Positions 14,297 through 27,244 of a stretch of 64,000 nt of DNA are shown in pieces; the first letter of the stretch is position 1; each line of letters starts with the position of its first letter. The stretch covers positions 101,835,404-101,899,403 of the forward strand of contig CM056380.1 of the NCBI GenBank assembly GCA_029718625.1. Direction: 5' to 3'. The stretch comes from Synaphobranchus kaupii (lineage: Eukaryota; Chordata; Actinopteri; Anguilliformes; Synaphobranchidae). A program made the translations under genes and the position numbers. Under the pieces are notes generated by a model that was not told the DNA's origin, did no database searches, and saw only the letters and a program-made list of their open reading frames with translations.

Positions 14297-14688
14297 CACT
14301 ACTGTATGTATGGTAGAGTGTAGATATACATGCACTACTGTATGTATGGCAGAGTTTAGATAGACATTCACTACTGTATGTATAGCAGAGTGTAGATAGA
14401 CATTCCCTACTGTATGTATGGCAGAGTGTAGATAGACATTCACTACTGTATGTATGGCAGAGTGTAGATAGACATTTACTACTGTATGCATGGTAGAGTG
14501 TAGATAGACATTCACTACTGTATGTATGGCAGAGTGTAGATAGACATTCACTACTGTATGTATAGCAGAGTGTAGATAGACATTCACTACTGTATGTATG
14601 GCAGAGTGTAGATAGACATTCGCTACTGTATGTATGGTAGAGTGTAGATAGACATTCACTACTGTATGGTAGAGTGTGGATAGACCTT
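14297..14688. repeat. 36-bp minisatellite, about 10.9 copies
   Basis: The unit starts CACTACTGTATGTATGGCAG and continues AGTGTAGATAGACATT, repeating every 36 bases from 14297. The last copy (from 14657) is shortened. Because 36 is a multiple of three, the minus strand gives an open frame of a repeated 12-residue peptide (VNVYLHSAIHTV); there is no sign that it is translated. Upstream sequence from about 13900 has degenerate related phrases (ACTGCAGTAC, AGTAGAGA), as if an older array had decayed. Confidence 0.95.
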
Positions 14689-17600
14689 CTGAAGGACAGT
14701 GGGGATGGATGGGGCAGTGTTAGGTAGATACTGCCCCTAGCACACTGCAGTAGAGATACTCGGTGCAGTGTAGTTCATCACGTGTCACCGTAGGAAGATG
14801 ACAGATCAGAGCTCCCTGGTCTCTGCAGTGGCCCTGCATCCTCTCTTCCTGGTGGTCTTCATCCCAATGACAGGGGCCTCTCGCCCCAGTCAGGACAGAC
14901 CACACAGTGGGCTCAATGGGAGCCTTGGCTTAAAGCAAGCACTGGGTCAAAACCGAAGTAGCTACGCTTAAATAAGCAGGACAAGGCGTGTCATACCTTC
15001 AGAACAATACGCAGGCTCAGCAGAAGCTTAGAGCAAAGGGCCCCCAGAGCCGTGGCTCCTCCCTCTACATCGCTCCCACGGCTGACGCACGCGGCCACAA
15101 ACGGGACCTCCGTGGCCGTCGGCGCTCTCCACCCCTGGGGAAAAGTCACTCTGCCACAGCTCTTTTTCCGCCCGACCGCAGGGCCACGGCGTGCAGCTAC
15201 GATCGCAGCTACGCCTCGAAACCCTCTCCGCACTGCAAACCCCTTCATCTGTTATAATTCAGATTTTTGTTCGGTTCAGCGGATTCCCGCAATTATTGTT
15301 TGCACCGTTCTGCTGCCGTTTAACATAGATCGCGACATTATACTTCGCTTCTTTTTTCAGGCTCACGTCGTGGGTGACATCATGACAGGAAATAAGTTGG
15401 GACAATAAAATCGTATATACAGTAGAAATTGGAGACCTTTTAGTAATTCAACCACACATTTTCTGTCCCATAAAATAATTACATATAGATAACACAGGCA
15501 GCATTCACACAAAAAAAAATTATCTTGGGTTTTAAAAAAAATACATAATATGCAATCTACTGTGTCCATAAATCTAGTGACACATATTAAGACAGATTTA
15601 GGTTTCAACAGTGGATATCATGACATACTTTAACGCACGTTTTCCTTCTTCCCACTGCCTTGGTTCCTTTAAAAGATACAATGCTCTTTTCAGAAAGAGC
15701 CCGCAGCCTTTTATGAAGCTCTGAAAACCCTGCTGAAAAGCCACGACCTCAAACGTGCTAATCAACCCCTCTGACTTCCTTTTCAAAGGAGATAAGGAAT
15801 TTATTTTTTGCCGTTTGCCTGGGAAAACCTTTCTATATGCCTGAAAATAGCGCGGCGACAGCTTAGAATCACACGTTTCTATCTGCAAGTGGAGCTTTGA
15901 GACTCTTCAAAGCTTTTCAAAGAAAATAATTTTCAAACCCAATACCATAGCAGTGTTTTGCATTGCCTCCGTGTTAACTGTCCATCTTGTAATGCAAAAA
16001 AGATACAACAAAGACCATTCCCATGTTAATAAATGATTTTCGAACCCCACAGAGATAGAACCCCATAATTCTAAGCTGACAACACTGCAAACAATTACCC
16101 TGGAAGACCGTATCTGTAAGAAACAGTCCCTATCCGGTTATCAGTGTTCCGTGAGAATAATCATGGAGAACACATCAAGATAATTATACATTTCAAGTTA
16201 TTCTGATCCTCCGTTCTGTAGTAGTTATATGTGAAAATAAAATTCAGAAAAAGCATTTGCTGGGTGAGGCCGTCACAAATCAGCTTTTTATGGGCCTTTG
16301 ACTGGGTGTACATCTGGTTTGTCCAACAAATACTTTCACTGGGATTGAGTTTCAAGACCTTTTCCAGAAAATATAAAAATATTGGCTACATGTTAAATTA
16401 TATCTGAAACATGGCTGCTGGAAACTTCAGAGAAAAGCCTCCCAGCGGAGCCCAAGGCCAGTATCTCTTTTAATCCATTTTTCACATTTCACATTCTCCC
16501 TCTTCATTGATTGCAATTGAAATTCATAGTTTTTGCATTGTAAATTATGTAAACTGTACGAAAATACAAAATAACATCATTCGGTTTAGAACTAGTTGGG
16601 TGTTGTGGCGGTAGGGGAGCACGGAAGAGTCCTTAAACAGAAGGCTAGATATTAATTTACGGTTGAAAATAACCTCAAATAAAACTCTGAGAATTCTGAA
16701 AACATAATACATTCTGTGAATATATCGACCAAGTATCTCACGGGCCATAACACGATTTAAAAGCAGCACACACACGAAACAAGACTACATTGCTCACACT
16801 GCCAACAGCACTTCAAATTAAAAAACAGAAAAAAACACATTTTTACTCTGATGGCGCTTCACAGTGTACTGCGTGAACACTTGTTCAAACCTGGGTTGAT
16901 AAATATTCACCGTTTAGATTTTTTTCTGGACCCTGACATGACGTGACCTGAAGGAGAATGTCAGATAAATTCAGCTACAGATCTGGCCTTTATATAAGAC
17001 CTCTTAGTTCCAGCCGTAAACACTAGCAATTATAGGGCCTTATCACGCCCAGGCCCCCTGCTCTGCTCTAGCCAAAGCCCCCCGCAGTAGCTGACGCGGT
17101 GTGTACAGTACGGGTGCGTGTAAATGCGCTTCTATTTGTGAACTCCCTGATGGAAGCTCGGCAGCCGGGGGTCTGGTCGCGGGTTAATCACATGTTTCGC
17201 TGTACGCTTAGATTGAGGGCCGCGGGGGTCGGAGCCATCGCTAACTCCTCCGTTTCCACACGCCGCCGTGGCTTGGCGAGCGCTGGCTCCAGGACCCGCT
17301 AGTTAATCAATTAGCGCTAAGTCTCTGGAATGAACGGCTAAAAAAAAAAGGAGGAATCTCTGGGGCGATATTAAAAGCGGCGTCAAATGAAAGGGCCTAA
17401 TTAAGTTAGCGAGTCACGTGTTTGCACGAGAGCTGCTCACCTCCAGATGAGCAGCTCCTGTCCTTGTGATTAGGGGGAAAAGGGAGGGAGGGTGGGAGCA
17501 GTCATCTGTGAAATCCAGCACAACCTGATTTTCACAGGAGCAGCAACAACAGCAGGACTAGAGAGGACGCTGGGGCTAATCAGACAGGGGCTAATCAGAG

Positions 17601-20600
17601 GAGCGGTCCCGCTCCAAACGGCAGAGCTGACCTGCAGCGGCGTCTGCTCCCTCCATATGCGCCCTCCGGTTCTGCAGGGCAGCGGCGCTGTTGATGATGA
17701 AGATACTGACGCCATCACATTCCTCCCTGAGCTGGATGTCTGCACGCCACATTGTGAGCAATAAACTGCTACATGGTACGTGACTCTCGAGTTGCAGCGG
17801 GCCTTATCTAAATTATGAGCGTGTGCATTGCAACTGTCAGTTAATGTTACAATATGCCTAAAGCTCTTATTTCTAAAGATAGTTCTTTGGGGCAATTTAA
17901 GTGGGTGACTATTTCATCTTTCCCTGAGATTTATTTGAAAATACCTATTTACTTAATTATTTTCAGATTATAATTTACAGTAATAATACATTTTAAATTA
18001 TAAGCGTAGATTGTGCTACTATATTAATTATTTTACAGAAATCAGTCTGAGGTGCCTGCCCTTAGACCATATATGGCGCGAGCCTGTAACATTTTCATCT
18101 TACTTCAGACTTTACCTCAAATACTTATTATTGAACATTTCAATGTGGGGAGAGACGTTCAAGAACCACAGAGTTGCATTTTTTCCCCTTGCAGTCATAT
18201 TCCATCAGTCAGGAGGAGGGCTGTCCAAGAGGCCAATGAAAGGATAAAAAAAGCCTCAGCCAGAACACAAGTTTGCTTCTTGTCATTTCAGCATGATAGC
18301 ACACAGGCCTCTCAAAGGAAACCAGAATCATTCACTCCTGCTGACCACTTAGAGACCGGAGTCTAGAGTCTGCCCTCCTAGAGCTAAAGAATCATGTAAT
18401 TTTACCCCACGAGCCAAAAACACGACTCGTTTCCTTTCTAATGCTTTCAAATGGATGGCTCTAGGCCAGCACAACTCCAGAACTACCTGGGTTCCCATTT
18501 TTCAAACGACAGCTGTGGTCAGTCATGACACAAGCCTCTAGTATTATACAAAATGGGCACTACGACCGATAATTACAGAAACCAAAAGGCAAACATATTT
18601 TCAGCAATTATAACTGCAGTCATCGCTTTTTGTTACCACGCGTACTTCAGACTCCAAAGCCCTCATCTCACTGCTTACTGAGAGAATATGCGGTCTTTTT
18701 GTATTATTACCTTTGGTAACCACTTACAACGCAGCCTAGTTAGCCAAGAGTTCAGCCACATGGCAGCTGAAGCGACAGGCTATGGTTATTCATCGCTAAA
18801 CAAACAGAATGCTCTTTTCAGAATGAGTCACATATGTTCAGTCTCGTTGCTAGACCTCTCGCTGAAGGTCTCCTACCATGCTCATTTCATGTTGAGGTAA
18901 TGTAGTTACATGTCCCAACTACACTGTTTAAAACATGAATGAACATTAAAAACAAAGGCTTTTGGGGGCCTCTTCGGGGGAGAATTTGGCCCAAAGTTTT
19001 GGTCTGTGCGTTGTGCCAAAACCGTCTTCTAAAGATCCCAATGCAAAACAGAAATGAGCTTCAGAGGATACTGCTGTCATTCTCCATTTGTAAGGGCACA
19101 TCAAAAAAGATGTCAATGTGACTAAATATGGGGGAAGACATTCAAAGGATACAAAATATGGTGTTTCTGCATTTACAAAATGGGTCCAGAATAACTACAA
19201 AGAGATTTTTTTTCTTCTCCTGTGTCCATGATGGATTTGATAATCATAAATCATTTGTCATATTTCTTTAGGTTTTAAAACATTATTGGCTTTCTAGCAC
19301 CTTTTAGTCACCGCATGTTTCATGAGTAAGACGGATATGAGATGAAGCAATGCAGTCAGAGCTTTTTCCAAAACAGTCCCGGTAGCAGAGAATCACTCAT
19401 GAATGTTCGTCAGTCAAATTAACCCACAAGGTCATTAGGAGCTTCTGTGAGCAAATTATGTTCAGTGTCAGGGAAAGTTCAGACTTGAAAGACCCATTTG
19501 ATGACCGCCTACTTTGTCTGAGAAACAAACATGCTCAAATATTGACCCGGTTTTGAGCATTGTGCAAATGGTGCTAGAATGATAGTCGTAACATGGCTAG
19601 ATGAATTCCCGAGCCTTTACAAGTATTGGCAATCATCACTTGACGAATTGCCAAAATTTTCCCTTCAAAGAAATTCCAACATGAGGAGAATGTTTGTCCA
19701 GTTCCCTTTCAGTCACTGCCTCAGCAGTTTAACAGATGCTTAGACTCTCAAAACAAAAACAACACACACAGTCAAGACAGCCTTTAAATGAACTGATGAA
19801 GATGCCAATGAATGTGGTCATATATTTACATAGACTAAGGAGCCGTGCGCTGTATAGTATAGCAATGGAATAACGGGACTTGGGATTCGTGTAATCCCAT
19901 ATGGCCTGACATACGTCACATCATCGAACAGAAAACAAAAGGATTTAACCAAAAACAGCTCTGGGCAATAGCAACAATCTGCATCGCGAGTCAGGCCAAA
20001 GTAGCCTGCAGAAATAAATATGTTACAATGCATTGTCCCCTGCTGTTTCAAAAAAGTCCATGACAAACTTTATAATTCAGAAGGCAGGACTGTGAAAAGA
20101 CTAACGAAACAAATTTCCATCAGTTTGTCGTGTGTATGTCGGAGAAAATTATCATATTTGTCCCATTGCTGTGCTTTAACCTCATCTTTTAGTGTAACCT
20201 TAGAGAAAAGATAATTACAGCTATGGCCACATTTCAAATGTCCCCTACATATTCCCATTGTGTTCTTCTTTTGTCCTCAGTGTTTCTATGTGGTCACTGA
20301 TTGTTTTATGTTTGTGATTTTTAGCATGGCTGCACAATGAATTGTCTCCATCAGAGACAATAATGGTTTATTGACACTGCTGGGGGGTTCTATCTTTAAA
20401 CGTTAAGCGCAACGGTAAATGGCAAATAAAGAAGCAAGAACTCTGGTGATGTTTTCCAACAGATTCCACCAAAAAGCTCTTTGGATGAAAGGTGAGTTTG
20501 GCCTTAGCACTGTGTGTTTTGAATGCATTTCTGGAAAATGGGGGGAAGGTGTGTGTTTGGGTTCCAGTGGCTTGTGTGTGCACATCTGCTGGTGGGAGGC

Positions 20601-22560
20601 AGGGGAGAGGGCGGGGGGAAAACAGAGCGCACTTTCATACTCCATATGCATACCTCTTAGTACAAATGCAGCCAAACATGTGGTTCTCGTTTTCATAACT
20701 TTACACAAGTGATAATGTCAGAAAATATTTTCACAGGCATTTGTTTTAAGCTGGTTTTCAAACTGAAAGCGAAATGCACGTGGAAAAAGCAGAAATGAGC
20801 GAAAGTGAAGAAAGTTCAGACACGGGAAACGACCGGGAACACGGAAAAAGTCGACTGCGATGATGTCACTTCCCGGGTTTGCGATCGCGTACAGGGGCGC
20901 GCGGAACATGGAAGCGGCCCGACAGGGAGCGCGGCAATAGCGGCGATACCGGCGAAAGCCGCGGAGCTCCGTTTTTGAGAGCTTCGCGCTGAGGGCAGGA
21001 CGATGGCCTCAACTCTGGTCTGTGGAGAATAGGAGCCAAACCCCTGAAAGAAAGCTTTGACCCACTGTGCGTCTGCACAAACTGCAACACACACACACAC
21101 ACACCCTTATGCAATCAGATAATGGCCGCGCTTGAATGTGCCGGGGGACAGCTGCAAGCAGGCTCGCATTTCCTGGCTATTCGTCAAGGAATTCACTCAC
21201 AAGTCGCTAGAGTCAGAGCGCTGTAACCGGTACTGCCGTGGACATCCGAGACCCCCCGTTCCCGGCCAAATATCTACATCACAGGAGCATTTGTTTGGGA
21301 AGCAAAGGAATTCCGTGGAATGACGTCTCTGTGTGAACGTGGCTCATTTAATTTTGGTTTCCTGCACTGTTGTTGAAAGAATGTCTTGTGAAAAACACCT
21401 GGTGATTTGCTGCAAGGGGGCCGAAAGGCCCGAAAATTAAAAAAATTTAAAAAAGCCTTGAGTAAGGTCTGGTCTTGCAAACGAAGTCCAGGCAGCGAGC
21501 ATGCCTTCACAATGAGACAGCAGCTGTTACCCTGATATAGACTGACTGGAGAAGTAGAAGAGTGCATTAAAACCCACATTGTGCCTCCAGCATCTGTCCT
21601 GCTGTCTGTACTTCTCCATGTTTCTCAGGGAGGGAAACACCTCTCTATACTGTGTCTACTAACACTAACATTACAAGAAAGATAAAGCGCAGTAGCAAGA
21701 ACTCCTATCTGTTCCTCGGCCACAGTGATAAATAGGCTACGCAACGATCGAACTTGAATACCAGCTGGCGGAACCTCATTTAACCTCCAAACTGCTCGTA
21801 AAAAGGGGTTTTTAAACCCACTCATTTAGCGATGGACTGTGGATACTCTGGGGCCCTATGCAGTGTGTCTATATCAGTGCTTCAGGTAAATGCATTGCCT
21901 GAGATGAACTGCTGCATTGCAAAAGTCTCATATTTTCCCTGCTCTAAGATGATAACTAGTCCAGACAGAATAAGGCTAGATGGTGGCATACGATATGATA
22001 AGTAGGATCTCAGGCATAAATCTGGATGACGTTAGAGAGACGGTGACCTTGCAGCACTGGCAAGTCACCCAGAAGATGGAGAAAACAAGTGTGCAGGAGG
22101 GAGAGGAAAAATAAAAAAGGAAAAATAAACGAGAGCGAGAGAGACAGAGAGGAAAAGGGAATAGAGGCAGCCCCTAAACCAATCGCAAAGGAACAGTTGT
22201 CAGGCAGACCGCGTTGTCCGAAACCTGATGCCTCCCGCAGATGTTGGTTGGTTTATTTAACATCGCCTACCTTGTCCAAAAGAACATACACTAAATCCGG
22301 GGCTGCTCCTGTCTCAAGTCCCCCACCTTTGGCAGCCCGACCACCCCCCATCTCCCCAACCAACCCCCCCACTCTTGTCTCCTCCCACAATGATAAACAG
22401 CCACCCGCAGGCCTGTTCTGTCTCATCTCCACCCAGCGTTTCCGACACTTCTTCAGTAAGACACCGGCTCAGAGCCCCCTGCTTCGTACGGCGCGAGATA
22501 CAGATACGAGACTCTTTCTTTGGCATGGTGTGATCCCACACAGCTAGGCCCCCACGCAGC

Positions 22561-22832
22561 CTCTACAACCCCTGTGACACCCCTGTTCCTGCAACTCCCT
22601 TCCGCACGGAGAGCAGGCTCTACAACCCCTCCTGCTCCTGCAACTCCCTTCCACATGGAGAGCAGGCTCTACAACCCCTGTGACCCCCCTGCTCCTGCAA
22701 CTCCCTTCCGCACGGAGAGCAGGCTCTACAACCCCTCCTGCTCCTGCAACTCCCTTCCGCACGGAGAGCAGGCTCTACAACCCCTGTGACCCCCCTGCTC
22801 CTGCAACTCCCTTCCACACAGAGAGCAGGCTC
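22561..22832. repeat. minisatellite with alternating 57- and 49-bp units
   Basis: Order: partial B (22561-22608), A 49 bp (22609-22657), B 57 bp (22658-22714), A 49 bp (22715-22763), B 57 bp (22764-22820), then a partial unit. Units begin GAGAGCAGGCTCTACAACCC. The B unit carries 8 extra bases (GTGACCCC). Open frames over it are repeat artefacts. Confidence 0.95.
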
Positions 22833-23786
22833 GTCTGTGCGTTTGGGATCGAGCCCTAATCTCTGCACAGGCCTCCACCTTCCCTCTGCCTCTGACTTTT
22901 CTTTTCATCGTCTACTTTATCGCTACTGCTAAATATCATGGAAAGTGTCTGGCTACCTATATATAGATAGCTTAGCAAGGCAAGGCACATCTTAAGACTT
23001 CCCAGCTGTTCTAGCAAGTTAGTTATGGGGTCCAACAATACTGTTTTATGTAATTACGAACTCTTTAACTATAAATTGGTTTGTATAAGGAATACACAAA
23101 CCAATTATAGTTTTATCAGCACTTGTGTGTGGAACCCGACAGGCATTTGTGGCTCTCACAGATACAGAGAAACAACAACAATAAAACACTCTTCCTGAGA
23201 AAATATGATTATGGCCTCCACTCTTTTTCATGTTGTATCTGCATATTGACCAGACTATTCTTTTTTTATACGCAAATTGAAAATCCCTGAGAGAGCATAG
23301 AGCACGTATATGGACTGCACTGTATCTGGAGAGAGATGACCAAAAGAAATCCGCTCTTTTGTAGAAAAAACCGATGTAGAAATAGGATGTTATTCATTGG
23401 GCTGCTGCTGAAATAGCAATTCTGGACATGCTCAGGGTGACAGAGGGTGCCTTGGGCTAATTAAACCAATAGCATGATTTAATTGGCTTCTATCAAAACA
23501 GGCTTTCAAGTTAGCAGGCCACAATGCCCCACTGTCCGGTGGGGGCCAGGCAGGGGGCTAAAAAGATGCCACTGAATTACATGGCTTATTAATTTCCTGG
23601 AAGATTCTTCCTTTCTGTCACGCTGTTCCTTAGAGGAGGCAATGGAGGGGAAAAATAAATTGCTTTCATGTTGGAAAGGAGCACTAAGGAGCACTAACTC
23701 ATGAGAACAGCCCCACCTGCAAATATCAATCACATACATCTGAGTAAAGCAATGACTTGGGGAAAAAGACAAGACGCAAGTTATAA

Positions 23787-23808
23787 ATATTATTATTATT
23801 ATTATTTA
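23787..23808. repeat. (ATT)n microsatellite
   Basis: About six ATT units following TATAAAT. Confidence 0.85.
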
Positions 23809-26445
23809 GCAGTACAACTGTTGTAGTTCTACAGCACTGGTTGTGTTCCATATTTATTTGGCTAACAGCTTTATCAAGGGTGCTTTGCGTAGTTCATGTT
23901 ACATGTATGCAGCGGGGCATTTTACTGAAGCTACTGGGGTCAGTTACATTGTTCAAAGGTACAACAGCAACGCCACCACTTATTGACCAAGCCTAAAACC
24001 TTCTTTAAGCCGAGTTCCGTAAGCCACCTACGGGCTCCTTGATTTGGGAGGTGTGGTAGGAGGCACTCATTAAACCCCAAGCTTTACCCTGTTCCCCAGG
24101 AGGTTAGTGCATCTTTTCTGACATTGAACTTCATTCTCCGGCCCCTCCTCAGCTGGTGGTCTCGGCCTACACACTGAGACTGCCTGCTGCGTCTTTTTCC
24201 CCCCCTGATCTCTTCTGTATCACGTGACATAATATCAATAGGAATTTGTTTGCACAACCTTTTCAACTACACGGTCGGGCTTATGGGGCTAGTCCGGCTA
24301 AAAGCTTTACCGTTAGTGTGTCAGATTTAGCAGTTATGTTCCAGGGCCAACTATGACAGAAAAGCACTTGTATAAAAGTGCTGTACAAAACGGCAAAAGC
24401 CTGTTTAATTTGCAGCGGCAATGGCTTTGTTTCAATTATGTACTAAAACTGCAGCCGTGAGGTGTGGAGATGGGAAATAACGTGTGGCGAAGCCAGCATG
24501 AAGCTAGGTCTTGCTTGGTTCTGAGGCAAAATCAGCTCTGAGCTCTCAAGACAAGCAAATCTGATGACTAAGTAGCAGCTCCAGAGTTGTCTGTTTGTCT
24601 TGAGCATGGTATGAACTCCTGGCCTTCTGCTTTTACCAAATTTGGTGAATCAGCAGCAAAGACAGTTTGGCTCCGGGCGAGAAAGGCCTGCGGTCTCCCC
24701 CAGAACCTCATCTGTTAGGCAGCTCTAGCAAGTCTTGCCGTTACTCCATCTTTCAAAAAAAAAAAGGAAGTTCTAAATCCAACAAGAAGGTATAACATGA
24801 AATATAATGTGTTTCAAGGGGGGTGGGGTGTCAGGGGGAAGACGACAAGAGGGTAAAAACAGGGCGGTGCCGACAATGAGCCCAGCTGACGGAACAATGT
24901 TTTCTATTTGCACATATTTGCATCATAAAAAAGCTGCTCTGCCACTGCTCCCACTTTGTGTGAAAGGACGTCCATTTAAATGCTCTTGAAAAAGAGCGGT
25001 AAAAGACAGGAACAGTAAATTCTAAAGCTGGCCCATGTTGTCAGGATTAGTGAGTGGCGAGAGAGTCAGACAATGGAGGCCTGCCACCCTGAAGCACTGA
25101 ATCATCACAGCCAGCCCCGCTGAGCTTCCGCTACGTGGCTCCAGTGCATTCTGGGAATGTGCACTGCAGCTCCAGGCTCAAAAACGTCACTCAGTCGAGA
25201 AAATAAGTAAATGATAACTGAAGCATTTCATTTATTCAGTTTTATATTTGACATTCTACACCCTTCTTGTGTGAGCTGCCTGCTCACTTACCAGTAAATT
25301 CAACAGTTTTTTTCATCGTCAGAATAATTTTGAGTGAAGGGCAATGAAATCGTTTGTACATTAAGTGTTATCTGCTAATGCAGAACATAAAACATAAAAA
25401 AGTAATTTAGGTAATATAGACAGACCATCTGCCTATCTAAAAATGTAGGTTTGAGCACAGAGATGTCTGATGTATTTGACTTCGCGTGATTTGCTTCATT
25501 ATTCTCGCTAAGTGATGAATGCAAACACAAATATGAAGTTACATTTTACATACGTTGGGACGGAAGAACAAAAAAAACTGATAATCACAAGATTGATTTT
25601 ATTTTCTCAGGGCAGTGACTGTTATGCATATGCGTTGTTTTAGGAACCGGCTTCTTTCTCAAAATCCGCGTCGGGACAATGCAGGAACTCACTCAACCCT
25701 CCCTGCAGTAACATTCGGAAAAATGACACCGATCAGTGAACTGTTTAAAACACTCCTCCAAATTACGTTCCCCTAAAACAATGATTACCTAACAAATAAA
25801 AACCATGCAGCACAGTTTCCATGCCTGCCACATGGTTCTGGGCATCGGACTCTTATCCTGGTGAGCTCTGTCACGGGCTCACGGTCTCACTCTCGCTAAA
25901 CTCATGTCACTGCTGAACGCTGCACGGGGCTGCGCTTGAACTGACACCCTTTCTGGCTTTCATTTTACGAAACGCGCCCCCCGTGAAATCATGGAAACGG
26001 CGGATGAGAAGTGCGCGCCTCAGAGGTCAATCACAGCGGTGTGAACCAGGACACTGGAGTGTGAAGTTTGCTGAGGCCTCCTATAGCCCTGCCTCTGTCT
26101 GCTCCTCGGGCCGGGCAGTGATTAACGGGCATGCGCTGGCCAGGATGCATTACTGCATGATGGACCGGGGAGGAAACGACACGAGGAAACAACCAAGGGT
26201 CTGCTAATCATCCTATTAGCGGATAATTGAGGGTAGATAATTAGGGAGGCAGAGGGCAGTCTGCACGGCGGTAGGAGGGGTTTCTGACAGAGTCAGCAGC
26301 TGGTGTGCAACTCGAGACCATTGTTACCGATCTGTGTATACAAGCACCGTGATTGATTGGCAGGAAAATTAGCTTTAATTACACGAGTCTATTTTTAGCC
26401 ATAAACCACTTACAAACACAGAAGCCATAAATAAGCAGGACTTCC

Positions 26446-26476
26446 TTCTTCTTCTTCTTCTTCTTATTCTTCTTTT
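26446..26476. repeat. (CTT)n microsatellite
   Basis: CTT units with one CTTATT interruption. Confidence 0.9.
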
Positions 26477-27155
26477 GAATAAATAAGCAGCCCTGCCACC
26501 TCTTCTCTGTGGGGTCGGCTTTGTTATGAACGCGGGGCTCTTTTACAATAATGAAAAAATTCTATATTTTACCAACAGACAGTCTTGAGAAATGAGCGGC
26601 GTGTAAAAAAAAAACAAAAAAAAAAAACGCAGACAAAGCGGTCCGGCGGCTTCGTTGCGACACAAGCTCACCTAACGCCGTTTCAAGCCTGAAAAAAGAG
26701 GCTCTGCGGCTCAAAGTGCCTTTAAGAAACACGGAAAGGGGAGAAAACAAAGATCGGCTTGTCCCCCGCTCCAGGCAGTGGCCTTCTCGTCTCAGACCAC
26801 AAAGCCGCGCATTCTGTCCCCGGTGCGCGCGGCGGCCACCAGAAGCCGATTACAGTACTTTAAGAGTTAGATTTGATTTAATGTCCCGCATTAGCCCGGC
26901 CGAAGGGCGCTGGAAGGCACCGCCGAGCCGGGACGGGGCAGAGCATAAACGGGTAAAGGCCTGGCGAGGAAAAGACAGGCGGGACTGCGCGGCGGGCGAA
27001 ATCCAATAAAGCCACTCACAATGGCCCACTTCTTGTCTTCACATGCCAAACAGCATGTGATCCAGCTGAGGTACTGCCATATCTGTTCTTCACAAACCAT
27101 GGTCAGAAATAACGTTGGCAACTTGTGACATGTCCTCACTCCCGACTAGGACGGT

Positions 27156-27244
27156 CAAGTCAAGTCAAGTCTATTTGTATAGCACATTTTCATACACAAG
27201 GCAACTCAAAGTGCTTTACATAAGACATAGACATTATATAAAAA
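27156..27244 (+). repeat. teleost dispersed repeat fragment
   Basis: Starts with three CAAGT units, then CTATTTGTATAGCACATTTT and CAACTCAAAGTGCTTTACAT. This 'tatttgtatagcac...aaagtgctttaca' phrase recurs in many fish genomes, probably as a retroelement tail. The class is by resemblance only. Confidence 0.6.

Noticed and set aside
14264..14659. Minus-strand 131-codon frame of repeated VNVYLHSAIHTV
   Set aside because: Fully explained by the 36-bp minisatellite; no start context, splice sites or homology.
14297..14688. Regular repeats considered as a CRISPR-like array
   Set aside because: The repeats are contiguous with no unique spacers, and the DNA is vertebrate.
22089..22547. Plus-strand open frame of 152 codons before the minisatellite
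   Set aside because: Begins in a purine-rich tract and continues as P/S/T-rich sequence; nothing recognisable, and probably chance.
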